Source of the DNA: Cerioporus squamosus
Lineage: Eukaryota; Basidiomycota; Agaricomycetes; Polyporales; Polyporaceae
DNA length: 32,045 bases
Assembly (NCBI GenBank): GCA_022592435.1
Contig: JABYQS010000314.1
Location: 1 to 32,045, forward strand
Reading direction: 5' to 3'
Shown: positions 11,910 to 25,483 of the stretch, one piece after another
Numbering within the stretch: position 1 is the stretch's first letter
How the letters are laid out: each line of letters opens with the position of its first letter
Notes under the pieces: model-generated
Database searches by the model: none
What the model saw: only the letters and a program-made list of their open reading frames with translations
What the model was told of the DNA's origin: nothing
Program-made: the position numbers and the translations under genes

Positions 11910-13643
11910 TTACTTGAACTGCAGAGACACACGCACGTCATCAGCATCGTCGAATCACAAGCATCGCTCGCGCGCAGCGGACGCGAACAGAAGAGAAGAG
12001 GGGAATGGGTACGGGTACTCACCAACTTGCCGTCCACCCACTTCTTGCCGTTGACCTCGAGGTCCCAGGCGAGCGCAGCCTCGAAGAACGCCTTGTCCTC
12101 GGGGTTGTTCAGGTCGAGGCGCTTGTACTCGTATGACTCCCAGTCGGGGGCGACCTCGACGACGGGCTTGATGTCCTGGCCGCGCGCGATGAGCACACCA
12201 GTGATGATCGAATCGTTCGTCGCGCCGAGGACGCCCATGGACCCGAAGAGGTACTTGCGGGACGCCTCGAGGCGGTTGAAGAAGCCGCCGATCTGGTTCG
12301 ACGACATGAAGGTCTGAGTGAGCTCCTCATTGTACTTGAAGTCCACACGCCAGACAGAGAAGCCCTCGGGGTCGAAGCTGCAAGTGAGAGCGTAAGCGGC
12401 ACTGATGTATCAAGATTTTCTATGCGAACGTACTTCTTGTAGAACCACTCGAGAGAACCGTCCGGACCGCGCGTATCCTTGTTAGAGTACGCACGCTTCC
12501 AGTCCTCAAGGTTGAACGACGACTTGGGGAGAGAGTCGAGGGGGTTCTTAGCCTTGGGCTCCTCCTTGAGGATGTCGTCCTCTTCCTCCTCCTCTTCCTC
12601 CTTCTTCTTGGGCTTCTCAGCCTTCGGAGCGGGGGCAGCGGCGGGCTTAGCCTCCTTCTTCTCCTTGGGAGGAGGAGTGAAAGCGAGCGCCTTCTCGATG
12701 TACTGAGTCTCGCCGAAGATGGGCTTCAGGGAGGGCTGGTTGACGATGGTCTCGAAGTGGCGGATGACGTTAGGGAGCTCAGCGCGGAGGGGCGCATCGA
12801 GGGTGGTGGTGAGAGCGCGCTGAATGACGGAGGCGATGGTGATATCGGCCAGCGTGATGCGCTCGCCAACAAGGAAAGTGCGGGTGGAGAGGTAAGACTC
12901 GAGGGTCTTGAAAGAACGGATCTGGCGCTCGGCAAGGGTGGTGTGGATCTGGAAGGCCGGAGGTCAACTTCCTATGATCTGAACTGCACGCAAGACAGGA
13001 CGTACGGGCTTGGCGTAGGGCGTAAGGATGCCCTTCACGAGTTGGAAGATGATGACAGTGTGCGCGTTGATCTCGCTGTCGGCGAACGAGACCCACTGGT
13101 CAACAAGCGCGGCCTGTTTCGAGTCGGATGGGAGGAGGGTGGAGTTGGGGGCAAGGGAGGCGACTGTAAGACAACGTCAGCAAGAGATGCTTATGATCGA
13201 GCAGACAGAGCAAGCGAATCAGTGTGTGTTAAGCTGTCGACACAAGAATTAAGACAGGGATAACTGATGATAAAGAATCTCATCCTTTCGCTTGCTCATA
13301 TGGAGGAATCCACCGCGTCCCGGTGGAAATCGCAGTCAATTTGGGAAGATGACTCACTGTAGCGGGCAATAGCGGGAGTCTCGGTGAGCTTGAAGCCATC
13401 CGTGCCCTCGAAAGCGGGGATCTTGCCATGGGGGAACTTGGCGAGGAACTCGGGCTTCTTGTTGTCCTGGAAGTGGACGTAGGCCTCCGGGAGATCAAGC
13501 TTCAGCCCCGCGAAGGCAGCGACAGCGCGGATCTAACAGATCGCCGTGAGTTTTGCTGCTTTATATGCAACGAGCTGTACTGCACGTACGCGCTTGCCGT
13601 TGGCGAACTCGGGGGTCGTCCAGAGAGTGCCAGCAGAGGACAT
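11910..13643 (-). CDS. Translation elongation factor eEF1B subunit gamma
   Basis: Six exons in transcript order: 13643-13590, 13532-13358, 13163-13006, 12948-12434, 12377-12023, 11918-11910 (421 aa, usual length for fungal eEF1B gamma). Residues 1 to about 85 are a thioredoxin-like GST N-domain (LDLPEAYVHFQDNKKPEF, FPHGKIPAFEG, LTETPAIARY). About 90-210 is the GST C-domain (DQWVSFAD, FLVGERITLADI). A Lys/Ala/Pro/Glu linker follows (EKPKKKEEEEEEEDDI). The conserved EF1G domain runs to the end (FSVWRVDFKYNEELT, MSSNQIGGFFNRLEASRKY, GVLIARGQDI). It scaffolds the guanine-exchange complex that recharges eEF1A at the ribosome. The last exon is only 9 nt and encodes Phe-Lys-stop after a 104-nt intron, giving the C-terminus VDGKLFK. 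Intron 2 (13164-13357) is 194 nt, long for this window. Confidence 0.93.
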
Positions 13644-16067
13644 TTTGTGCGAGGAGGTGAGAGTACAGTGAAGGACTTGAATCTTTTCTTTTTTTTTCCT
13701 GTTATCGCTGCAGATCCGGCACGTGAGTACGAGCTTCAGGGCCGGCCTCTGCGAGGACAGCGTCGATGGTGTCGATGTCGATGAGGACTTGTTATCCAAC
13801 GACCATCTCGCGTCTTCCCACCTCCATTTATCTCAAATCCATCGCATTGATCTTCCTCTATGAGCCATCTGTGTGCGGGCGGTGATTGCCTCCAAGATCT
13901 GGCGCGTAGACTCCGGAAACGCCGTGATATAGCGCGACTAGTACTCACCTCAACTTCAAGATCCTGAACGCTTGCTAGGTATAGCTTCTCCATGGTCGCC
14001 GTTGAACACGAAGGAACCCGCAGTTCGAGAGCATGAGTAATGGAGGCAGCGCGTTGTCCGGAGGACCAGCGCTGAATATCCGGGCCTACCTCAGCGAGAG
14101 GCGATGGGACGCAGGTGAGTTCTGAGCGCTGTATGTCTCTGTGTATATCCGAGCCTTTACCTCATGTGTGCAGGATAGTTGGCATCCTGATATATGGCGC
14201 TGCCTGGACTGGAGCTGACCGAATTCAATACCTATCGTCGTCTCTTGCGTGCGGCTGTCCTGCCCAGGTCGGCAGTTCAAGCATATTGTCCTGAATGAGT
14301 GAGATCCATTAGTGAAGTTGCCCACCTCTACAAAAGTAGAGTGCTTGTGCGCGGTTCGATCCTGATGTACGCGTGTGCTGCGAGAATGGGGTAGTTCAAA
14401 GGTATGTGGCCGCTCCGTGATCTCATGCTCAGCCCCCTTCCCATCTCGCTGACTGAAGTGATACATTTCGCACAGACGAGCCGTTCGTATAGACATCGAC
14501 TGGCCCTTGAGGGCACAAAATCCGGCCAATCGGCTGTAGACGTTCTGCAAACAGGTGAGCCCCCCTACACGGTCTCAGATCCGTCTTCTAGCTTCTCTCG
14601 GCTGCAGATTCTCCAGTGCTTCCTCGTCCCAAGTGGGAGCCAGCTGGGAGCACGCATCCGTGAATCACGCTCGCGACATATGCTGCATCTGTGGTCACGT
14701 GGTGCGTGTGTGGGTGCACCGTGACTCAAGCTGTCGTTCCATAGCCCTCAGGGTGCCGCGCGGCCCCCCCTACCCCCGAACAACCACGGACGCACAAGCG
14801 ACGCACCTAGGTCGAAGGGCATGCAGGTTATGTGAGGGATTGCAGCAGCACCCCTGCGTACCTACCCAAGCATTGCTTATGACAGGCCACTTTACGCCCA
14901 GTGGCAGCTCTCTTGCTTCCGACTCCCGAGATCGGCTTGGGACGTAATCTTCGTGTTCCTGTCGGGGCAGGTCAACACAAACGCTCCCGTGCCTATACAT
15001 GGCGCTCAGTGAGCTTCTTGGCGGTCTGTCGTATGCACTGATGCACCGTGCGTCTCCAAGCCCCGGCTCCGCCAGCCTTGTTGGCCTGCGTCGAGAGGGG
15101 CCTAACGGTGCTGATGTCGGAGGTTGGTGCCTTGTTCCATTCGTAAATTGGCAGAGCCGGGCATAGACATGGGAGAGCTTGCTGTGCTTCTTTGCATACA
15201 CAACTCCCGCCATTGGGCGGGACAGGCGCCAATGCCGACACCTGTATCATACGGCCCCCTGCGGACAGATGTTGAGAACGGCTCGCATGTAGTATCGCCG
15301 CTCGGCATACGCATGGCTGTTCACGTAGCTGTCGAGGCTGTCTAAGTCCGATTTTTAACGGAATCCGTCGGTGCCGTCTGACATATCTCCCTCCTCGCCC
15401 TCCCACACAACGTAGTAACGCGATGGTTAGGATTCGTTACCGACGACAAGTGATACGCCGCTTGCGACGGATGTTGGAATTTCGTAAGGATGGTCGTGCT
15501 CTGGAAGGCCTGACGCGAGCTATCGCACTTGCCACGCTTTTTGCGTCATATCTGCTTCCGAGTGGGTCATCAATCATCGACTGAACGATCATTTCGAAGT
15601 ATGCAAGTATGCATGTGGGCGTTCGCTTCACGGGAACGGCCTTTCAGGCCCATTGCTTCAAGGGCAACTTCTCCCGTTCTCTTGACGTCCCGGTGCGTAT
15701 AGACTCTATAAGCAGGCCAAAGACTCACAGCGATTTCCTCCACAGTCCTGGCCGCGTTACAGGTTGACGACCAATAGGTGTCGCGTTGGCGTAATGCTAT
15801 TGTTGCGAGTGCTAGATCTTTGGAGGATCTAGCAGTGTCACAACCCCATATGCACATGCTGTCCTACAAGGCCGTGAGATGACACACTCGCGGTATAGAT
15901 TAGCACGATCTTCCGATCCCCCAAGGAGGTACGACGAAACCGGTACCGTGCCATGACCGTACCCGCTGCGCTTATAAAATGTGCAGCCAGCCAAGTATCC
16001 TCCCCGTGGTCCACTCCGCTCTCATCCCCCACTTCACGGCGTCTCCGTGCTCTGTCAGTATCTCGCC
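13644..16067. other. Gene-poor interval between eEF1B gamma and oxalate decarboxylase
   Basis: This 2.4-kb divergent interval holds the 5' flanks of eEF1B gamma (left) and oxalate decarboxylase (right). A long T-run lies at 13685-13696 on the plus strand. Around 14034-14720 several good donor and acceptor signals occur in order on the plus strand, but the candidate exons do not join into an open frame with a recognisable protein. The rest, 14720-15960, shows only short overlapping open frames. Confidence 0.45.
15973..15979 (+). promoter_or_regulatory. TATA box of oxalate decarboxylase gene
   Basis: A canonical TATAAAA lies 89 nt before the ATG at 16068, followed by a C/T-rich stretch. The distance fits a short leader. 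This is the cleanest TATA box in the window and suits a regulated, inducible gene. Confidence 0.65.
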
Positions 16068-17993
16068 ATGCTTCCTCGGCTATCCCAGTTGCTTCTTGCT
16101 GCGCTCGCACTCAGCGGCGTAGTCTTCGCCGACCCCTCCAGCGACGAGGAGCTCAATGCTTTCTTCGCCCGCGAGGGTGCAGCTGTGAAGCCGCTGAACC
16201 TTGGCAGGCGGTCAGCTGCCACCACGCCCACACGCCACCTCCGGCCTATGTACGAGGCGGAAGGGGCAGTGAGGAGGAAGCGCGACATAACGCCTCCCGA
16301 CGTCGGACAAGTTGCGGATTTTGGCGGCCAGGATCCTGAACCCATACGGAATGGTGCCGGCGATACATTCCTTGCGGCTAGCAACCACGAGATCGATGCC
16401 CAGAACCCCGACAACGTCGCAGCACCCCCCACCGATGCAGGTACGGGAGGCTCAACATCGAATTGGGAGTCGAGCAGCGCTGACGTTACGAGCTCCTTGC
16501 AGGCACCGTGCCGAACTTGAAGTGGAGCATGTCCCTGTCGCATACGCGGCTGCTTAAAGTTTGTGTTCCCCGAATTCGTTTGTGCGCCTCGAGTACTAAG
16601 CTAGCTCTGTACCTTCCATAGGGAGGATGGGTACGCGAGCAGACGATCACGGATTTGCCAACTTGTGAGTGATTATGTTCAGTACCCCGCAATGTTTTAC
16701 GAGAGAAGCTGACTTGACACGATCCGTTAGCTAAGGATCTCGCTGGCGCGGAACTGCGTCTATCGCCGTTCGCGTACCGTGAACTGTGAGGTCTCTTAGC
16801 GCTTGTGAAACGCCTGCCTACTGATTCGCTCCTGCAGGCACTGGCATCGCGTGGCTGAATGGGGCTACATTCTGAACGGAACCGGGCGTATCTCTGCCAT
16901 CGACGACAGCGGCCGGAGCTACATCTCGGACGTGAAGGGCCCTTCGAACGGGAGCGACCCAGACATCTACTAGTGAGTACCACACCGAGGCTCTTCGCTC
17001 GCGCTCGTCTCGGGTTGATGCTTACTTGGCGCGCGTTTCTGAACAGCTTCCCGCCGGGCGTGCCACACTCCATTCAGGCACTCGACCAGGGTCTTGAGAT
17101 TCTGCTAATCTTCACTGACGGCAACTTCGATGCGACCGGCACCACATTCATGCTGTCCGACTGGCTCGCCCACACCCCGCTCGAGATCGTAGCGCAGAAC
17201 TTTGGTGTAAACGTGAGCGAGCTGGGCGGCATCCCGCAGAAGGACCCGTACATCCTGAAGAGCACGGTCGAGCCACCACCGTTCGGTCATGCGTCGGAGC
17301 AGGCGGTCTCAGACCCGCAAGGGGACGTTCCGAACCCCTACGTGTTCCATCTGGACCAACAGGAGAAGACGAACGCCCCCGGCGGCTGGGTCAAGATCCA
17401 GGATTCCGTCACCAATTTCCCGGTCTCGAAGCTGCTCGCGAGCGCGCTTGTGTTCATCGAGCCTAACGGTCTTCGTGAGCTCCACTGGCACATCAACGAT
17501 GGTAAGCGCACCCTGTTCCCGATCGTCTCCCCGCCGCCTTCTGACGCATGCTTCCGTGACAGAGTGGCTCTACATCATTAGTGGACATGGTCGGGCGACT
17601 GCGTTCGCGGGCGGCAGCACCGCGCGGACGTTCGATTTCCAGGTATGTGATACCCCTGTGGCTGCCTACACGAGGAGCTCATGACCGTATGTTATCCGCA
17701 GCCCGGCGACACTGCGGTGTTCCCCATCTCATATGGCCATTACATCAAGAACCTCTCCCCTACGGAGCCTCTCATTTACCTCGAGCTCTTCAAGGCGGAG
17801 AAGTTTATCGACTTCAGCGCGACCCAATGGTAAGTCTGCCTCTCACCTTGTATCCCATTGCCGTCGGCCGACTGAATGCCTTCTCCCTCTTAGGCTCGGG
17901 CTCATGCCCAGGCAAGTCGTCGCTGACCTTCTGAACATCTCTACCGCGACCGTCGAAACTTTCAAAAAGGAGAAGCAGATCGTCATCGCGTGA
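16068..17993 (+). CDS. Oxalate decarboxylase (secreted bicupin)
   Basis: Nine exons: 16068-16440, 16503-16558, 16622-16664, 16731-16785, 16838-16972, 17047-17501, 17563-17642, 17702-17829, 17894-17993 (474 aa, normal for fungal OxDC). Residues 1-20 form a signal peptide. It converts oxalate to formate and CO2 with manganese. Cupin 1 has the ligands H177, H179, E183 (RELHWHRVAEWGYILNGTG) and H228 (FPPGVPHSI). Cupin 2 has H367, H369, E373 (LRELHWHINDEWLYIISGHG) and H412 (FPISYGHYIKNL), plus E427 in LIYLELF, the position of the proton-donor Glu in bacterial OxdC. The segment LSDWLAHTP (257-265) sits where the active-site lid lies in bacterial enzymes. Decay fungi secrete oxalate and use this enzyme to limit its level and the pH drop. 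The N-terminal 100 residues are less conserved and contain an RKR site (274-276 nt of codons near residue 67-69), a possible propeptide cleavage point. Confidence 0.93.
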
Positions 17994-18344
17994 ACTCCCG
18001 GTAAAACCTGGGAATGTACATAGACTATCTATCCTGACTAACTATACATATATATGTCGGTCTCTTGGCGGTGTCTGGATTGAAGATGGCCTTCACCTTC
18101 CGATGCGTTCTGTTTTCATACGTCACTACTCTTTGACTCGTGTATTCTATTCGTTCGCTATGTCGTACTCACCACACGCAATTGCCATCTAAGTATTGTA
18201 CTTCATCACAAGGTTTCGAATTTTCATACGACCAAACCTCCGCTGTCCCTCGTAAGACACTGCCTGCATTATTTCAGCAGCCAGCCTCTGATTCTTTGAG
18301 GTGGTGGAGAGTAATGCCATCAAATGTTAACCGCCGTTCTTCAC
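17994..18344. other. 3' flank of oxalate decarboxylase to tRNA-Ala
   Basis: A 351-nt stretch with AT-richer sequence (actatacatatatatg near 18041-18056) consistent with the 3' untranslated region and cleavage zone. No gene is seen before the tRNA. Confidence 0.4.
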
Positions 18345-18440
18345 GGGCATGTGGTGTAGTTGGTTATCACGCTCGCTTAGCATCCTCCAATTCGGCTACT
18401 AGCATGCGAGAGGGGTCCGGTTCAATCCCGGACATGTCCA
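18345..18440 (+). tRNA. tRNA-Ala (anticodon AGC), intron 18383-18404
   Basis: The cloverleaf folds as acceptor GGGCATG with CATGTCC and discriminator A; D-arm with box A TGGTGTAGTTGG; anticodon stem CTCGC with GCGAG; anticodon loop TTAGCAT; T-arm TCCGG/CCGGA around TTCAATC (box B). The anticodon is at 18379-18381 (AGC). A 22-nt intron lies after position 37, the standard eukaryotic place, giving a 74-nt spliced tRNA. A T-run follows. The exon sequence matches the copy at 21642-21734, but the intron does not. Confidence 0.9.
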
Positions 18441-18453
18441 CGCGTCAGTGACG

Positions 18454-18460
18454 TTTTTTT
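18454..18460 (+). terminator. Pol III terminator of tRNA-Ala copy 1
   Basis: A run of seven T residues 13 nt after the discriminator base, the usual RNA polymerase III stop signal. Confidence 0.75.
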
Positions 18461-18706
18461 GGTATGTTGTTCATATGTCGCAGGATGACCTGGGCCATGT
18501 CAAGGGGACATGGTAGACTTAGAGCATCCCACTTGATCGAAGGTGTCGTGTTGTCGTACGCGCCTGACAATTCCTAAGGCGCAGCTCACATCTCCATGAG
18601 TATCCGGTATACAATACGATGTTATACAGTACGTAGGCAGAACGTCCGTGGGCAAGACATGCATACATAATACACGCAAACACAGCTCGCGCAGAGCTCA
18701 CAGCAA

Positions 18707-21348
18707 CTACACCTGACTGAGCGGCTCGTACCCGCTCCTGCTCCGGCCACCCCCAAGCCCGAAACCCATGAGCAGCTTGTTCCGCAGCGACTTGCGTCCT
18801 CCAGAGTCCGCATGCCCGTCGTCGCCCTCCTCGCGCTGCCGCCTGCGCTTCGCCTCCGAGAAGCCCTCGAGCGGGACATCGTACAGCCGCTCGTACTCGA
18901 CGCCCAGCTCCTGGCCGGCCGACCAGAAGTCCTTGCAGTTCCCGATGATGCCGAGGTCAAACGGGTTCGGCGCCTTGGCCGCGCGCGCGAGCCCGTCCGC
19001 CGCCTTGCCCTTCGTGAACCTGTCGAATCCGAGGAGGTTCATCAGGAAGCCGCTGCCGCACCCCGCGCACATGCCGTGCGCGTGGCGATGCGCGTGGGCG
19101 CCGCTCACTTCGCCGCCCGTCGAGTCGTCCGAGGGCAGCGCGAGGTGTCGGTGGCCCATCTGGCCGTGCAGGCTGGATCCGCCGCGGCCGCCCATGAAAC
19201 CGTACCTGCCGAGATTGGACACTTCGAAGGTGGTCATCTGGCGCGCGACCTGCCAGAGCTGGGTGGCGAGGAGGACGAGTGTCCATGACAGCTGCAGGGT
19301 GGACCACGCGGCGACCGAGAAGAGGAAGGTGTCGTATGCCGTGATGGCACACAGGTACGACGGCAGGACGCATGATGGAGAGATGTTCGCGGGTTCGGTC
19401 GAGACAGAGACGTTCGAGAAGTCTGCAGCGGCCGGGTCAGGAGGACTCATCAGGAAGAGGTGAGCGTAAGGGCGTACATTCGAACGTCAGGTAGTCGAAC
19501 AGGATGATGCCCAGAACGAGGGTCATGACAAACAGCAAGAATTGCCGATGATTGTGCATGCCAACTGTTGGAGATGTGAGTATACCGAACACCATCAGGG
19601 GAATCGTTACGTACTGCAGTTCCATACCCATGGACAATGGCTGACGACCGTCATGTGAGATACAGAACCGCCACAAGATTACGGTACTTACTGGTCGTGT
19701 CGTGCAATGCAACGGTCGCATATACGGCAATGCTTAGACCGCAGCGGCTTGCGAGCCTAAGTCTTTGTTTAGCATGACATATGACCGCGATGGCACTGCA
19801 CACGTACCATGCATTGAATGCAGAATGTCTGACCATTCAAACGGCCCTGCGAAGCAAGTTCCTCTATGATCTGTGGTGGGCTATGAGCGGAGGTTCCTGG
19901 AACAAGACAGCCCAGACGTACAGTTTTGAGCTCGCCATCGTTGGAAGGTTTCGGGCATGTCCCTGCATCCAAGGTGATGGCGCGGAAAAAGTTGTAGGCA
20001 CATAGCCCAATAGAAATGGCGAGCGTGAGGTTGGTGAATGGGTGGGATTGTGTCTCTGTGGGAGCTGTGAGTTACTAAACGCCTAGAGCAAATCGAAACT
20101 CACGGTTCATGAGGCGGGTGACCCATGCGTAAGTCACCCAGATGATGGAGCCGGTAATGATACCAGCGAAGTAGGGGCTTTGAGTGACGCTATCGGTATA
20201 GTTCGATTTGTCGAGGAGCACTCGTGTCACAATCTACCGTGCGTCAGTCATGATTACGCTCGGAGGCGTGAACGAGCTTACGTGGTGCATGCCGAAGAAC
20301 AGCGCCATGGCGAGGATTATACCAGTGTACCATGGGAGGATCGTGAGGGTCGTGAACATCAAGAATAGGAACAGGGTCGGCATGCAGAAGATGACGAGCT
20401 TCGTGTTTCTCTGCGGAAGGTGAGGTTCTGATTGCAGCAGACAGGGGCATATACTCACCTCGCTGAGAGGTTTCCGCTTGGGCACACCGTCTTCCCCGAG
20501 ACCACCTTCTTCTAACGCACGTTTCCACGCACCGAGGCTCTTCAACTCGACTGCCATGTCCCGCGCCGTCCTGCCCTCCCCATCCTTCGCATGCACGTCC
20601 GCCCCAGCTTCAACGAGTCTCCGTATGCACATCCGGTTGCCTCGGACAACTGCCCAGTGCAGGGGCGTAAGACCAGAGTCGTCCTTCGTGTTCGGACTTG
20701 CGCCATGTTTAAGCAAGAGTTCGACCGAGAGTGCATCACCCTGATACGCCGCCCACATGAGCGAAGTGTGTCCTTGCGAGTCGCGCGCGTCGACATTGAT
20801 CGGTTGGTGGAGGAGATAAAGCAGCGCCATCACGGAAGAGGAGTGCGTGACAAGGTGGAGGGTGTTGTACCCTTGCGCGTCGGTGATGTTGGGGTCCGCG
20901 TTGTGAGCGATGAGCAGCTGGATCACGTACAAGTATCCGTTGCGCGCCGCCCACTGCAACGGTGTGGCGACCAGGTCACCACCCAGCGCATCGACCTCCG
21001 CACCCTGCTCCAGCAGATAACGACACGCAGCCACCTGCGCGTTGATGGCGGCCCAGTGGAGGGGGGTAATGTTCTGCTCATCCCGGTCTGTTGCGCTCGC
21101 CTTGCCAGACTCGATGAGCGATCGAATCGTCTCAACGTCTCCGCGTTGGGCGGCCACAAAAATATTCACCTGCGCATACCGTCTTATTAGTCGTTGCCTG
21201 AGTTACAGTGTACCGCGAGCAGCATACGCACATCTGCCTCCTCCATCGTCTGTAGCGCCTGCGGGAACGTCATCGAGCTTCCAGTTGCCGAAGTCGTGGT
21301 GACCGCCGACGCGGAGGGTTCGCTTTTCGAGCTGATGAGGTCGTCCAT
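18707..21348 (-). CDS. AKR1: Akr1-type palmitoyltransferase (ankyrin repeats + DHHC)
   Basis: Ten exons in transcript order: 21348-21232, 21169-20459, 20410-20282, 20233-20104, 20064-19922, 19870-19808, 19756-19692, 19640-19615, 19564-19478, 19422-18707 (728 aa). Residues 40 to about 260 are six ankyrin repeats (NITPLHWAAINAQ, ATPLQWAARNGY, NTLHLVTHSS, HTSLMWAAYQGD, LTPLHWAVVRGN, RTARDMAVEL). Hydrophobic segments follow, then the cysteine-rich catalytic domain with CRICDRCIARHDHHCPW; DHHC is residues 452-455. TTFEVSN and NPFDLGIIGNCKDFW after the later membrane segments are the conserved TTxE and NPxxxG motifs of DHHC enzymes. Akr1 S-acylates membrane-attached proteins, such as casein kinases, in the Golgi. 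The intron 19641-19691 cuts DHHC between the two histidines. Intron 20065-20103 is only 39 nt. The C-terminal region contains a His-rich loop. The start at 21348 gives an N-terminal Ser/Thr-rich leader with no earlier in-frame ATG nearby. Confidence 0.9.
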
Positions 21349-21641
21349 CGTCGGGCACGGTGATGGTTCGTGTGAAAGAGGAGGGGGTGGTCGCCCGCTG
21401 CGGGCAGCGTGGTCGTGGTCGTGGACAGGTATTTGTGGTAAGCTTGACGCTCGGCAACGCCGGGCTGTGTTGTGGACGCGACGCTCACTCGACGCCGACG
21501 CGCTCGAATTACCAGTGCCAGTTCCCTCAGACGTCTCGCGACTACCCAGGTACGACGTTCATGCGGATACCGCCCCGGCGGGGCTCTTGAACACCATCCA
21601 TCCAGAACATTGAGCAAAAACGCCGCATCCTAAACATGTCG
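21349..21641. other. 5' flank of Akr1 gene
   Basis: The stretch between Akr1 and the second tRNA-Ala. It holds a repeated CCACGA-type tract near 21411-21425 and no recognisable gene. Confidence 0.4.
21616..21620 (-). terminator. Pol III terminator of tRNA-Ala copy 2
   Basis: Five T residues on the minus strand, about 21 nt after the tRNA 3' end, sufficient for RNA polymerase III termination. Confidence 0.6.
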
Positions 21642-21734
21642 TGGACATGTCCGGGATTGAACCGGACCCCTCTCGCAAGCAGTCGCCATCAATTCGTGCT
21701 AAGCGAGCGTGATAACCAACTACACCACATGCCC
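21642..21734 (-). tRNA. tRNA-Ala (anticodon AGC), intron 21678-21696
   Basis: The exons match the tRNA-Ala at 18345-18440: acceptor GGGCATG/CATGTCC, discriminator A, box A TGGTGTAGTTGG, anticodon stem CTCGC/GCGAG, box B GGTTCAATCC. The anticodon lies at 21700-21698. The 19-nt intron at 37/38 differs in length and sequence from the 22-nt intron of the other copy. The gene points toward the first copy, so the two form an inverted pair around the Akr1 gene. Confidence 0.9.
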
Positions 21735-21960
21735 TATGTAGGCGCACGCCCATCGTAAAAATACTGTATCGGTCTCCTTCTACATGGACTCGTGCGGTTT
21801 GGAACTTCAAGTGCAACTTGGACTGACTTCCTTCATACCCCGAGGGAGTCCTAGAATCTAAACTGCATCAAGGCAACTCTCTGCATACATCTTGACTGAA
21901 TAGCATCATCAACGGCGACCAGAGCAATAAGAGCGGACTCTATTCAAGTTGTTCAGCCTC

Positions 21961-23401
<1,441 letters not shown>

Positions 23402-23943
23402 CTTGACTCGGACAGGGAAATTGCCTTGTGCTGCGAATTGAGGATATGGTTGTGGGAGACGTCGGCGGGCGCGAGCAGGCTGGCAGGGAAACGACCCCGA
23501 ACCTTTATATCTCAGGCTTGTCCAAGACGGCCAGGCACCGAGACTTATCTCTATCTCTCGGGAGAAGTTCGTCAGTGGCCGTTGACTTAGTAAGGAGATG
23601 AGATGAGCTCACCGAAACAGGTGGAACTTGAAGGTGGTCGTGGGATTCCGGCGGAACTCTAAGCCACTTCCTGCGTGAGACACTTCAGTACTTGCCTCCC
23701 ATGTCACGGGTACAATCAACGCAAGTTGCATCGGGCCGCTCGTGAACTCGAAGAGCGAAGGACTCAATACCTCTACGTTTGAATATGACGGGCGAATGGT
23801 TCGCCATGCTAGCCTACAGCCAAGAATACCTTCTACCTGCGGTAGAGTCTACCTTGCAAGAATAAAAGCGCCGTCACAGGCTTGATTGAAATCAGACTTT
23901 ATGGCAGTACTCACTAGTACATCACAAAGAAGCAGTCCAAGCC
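23402..23943. other. Promoter of OYE copy A and 3' flank of copy B
   Basis: A 542-nt spacer. It is visibly related to the 5' flank of copy B (shared cgagacttatct, ggtggtcgt and ctgcgtgagaca blocks), so it belongs to the duplicated unit. It lacks both insertions seen in front of copy B and serves as their empty site. Confidence 0.6.
23503..23513 (-). promoter_or_regulatory. TATA box of OYE copy A
   Basis: On the minus strand the sequence reads GAGATATAAAG, about 100 nt before the ATG at 23401. The same GAGATATAAAG stands before copy B. Confidence 0.6.
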
Positions 23944-25387
<1,444 letters not shown>

Positions 25388-25449
25388 CTGTGGATTGAGA
25401 AGTTCGGGTGTGGGATATGTGAGCAGATTGGCAGAGAATGATTCTGAAG

Positions 25450-25460
25450 CTTTATATCTC
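25450..25460 (-). promoter_or_regulatory. TATA box of OYE copy B
   Basis: GAGATATAAAG on the minus strand, 63 nt before the ATG at 25387, identical to the copy A element. Confidence 0.6.
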
Positions 25461-25483
25461 AGGCTTCTCCATATTGACGACCC

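Noticed and set aside
12757..13263. Plus-strand open frame of 168 codons opposite eEF1B gamma
   Set aside because: It runs across exons and introns of a well-supported gene on the other strand and resembles no family.
14304..14375. tRNA-like pair of box A (tagtgaagttgc) and box B (ggttcgatcc) at tRNA spacing
   Set aside because: The spacing fits, but the acceptor and D stems do not pair, the T stem breaks after three pairs and the anticodon loop has the wrong size. At best a decayed relic.
18812..19288. Plus-strand open frame of 158 codons opposite the Akr1 C-terminus
   Set aside because: Antisense shadow of the large last exon of Akr1.
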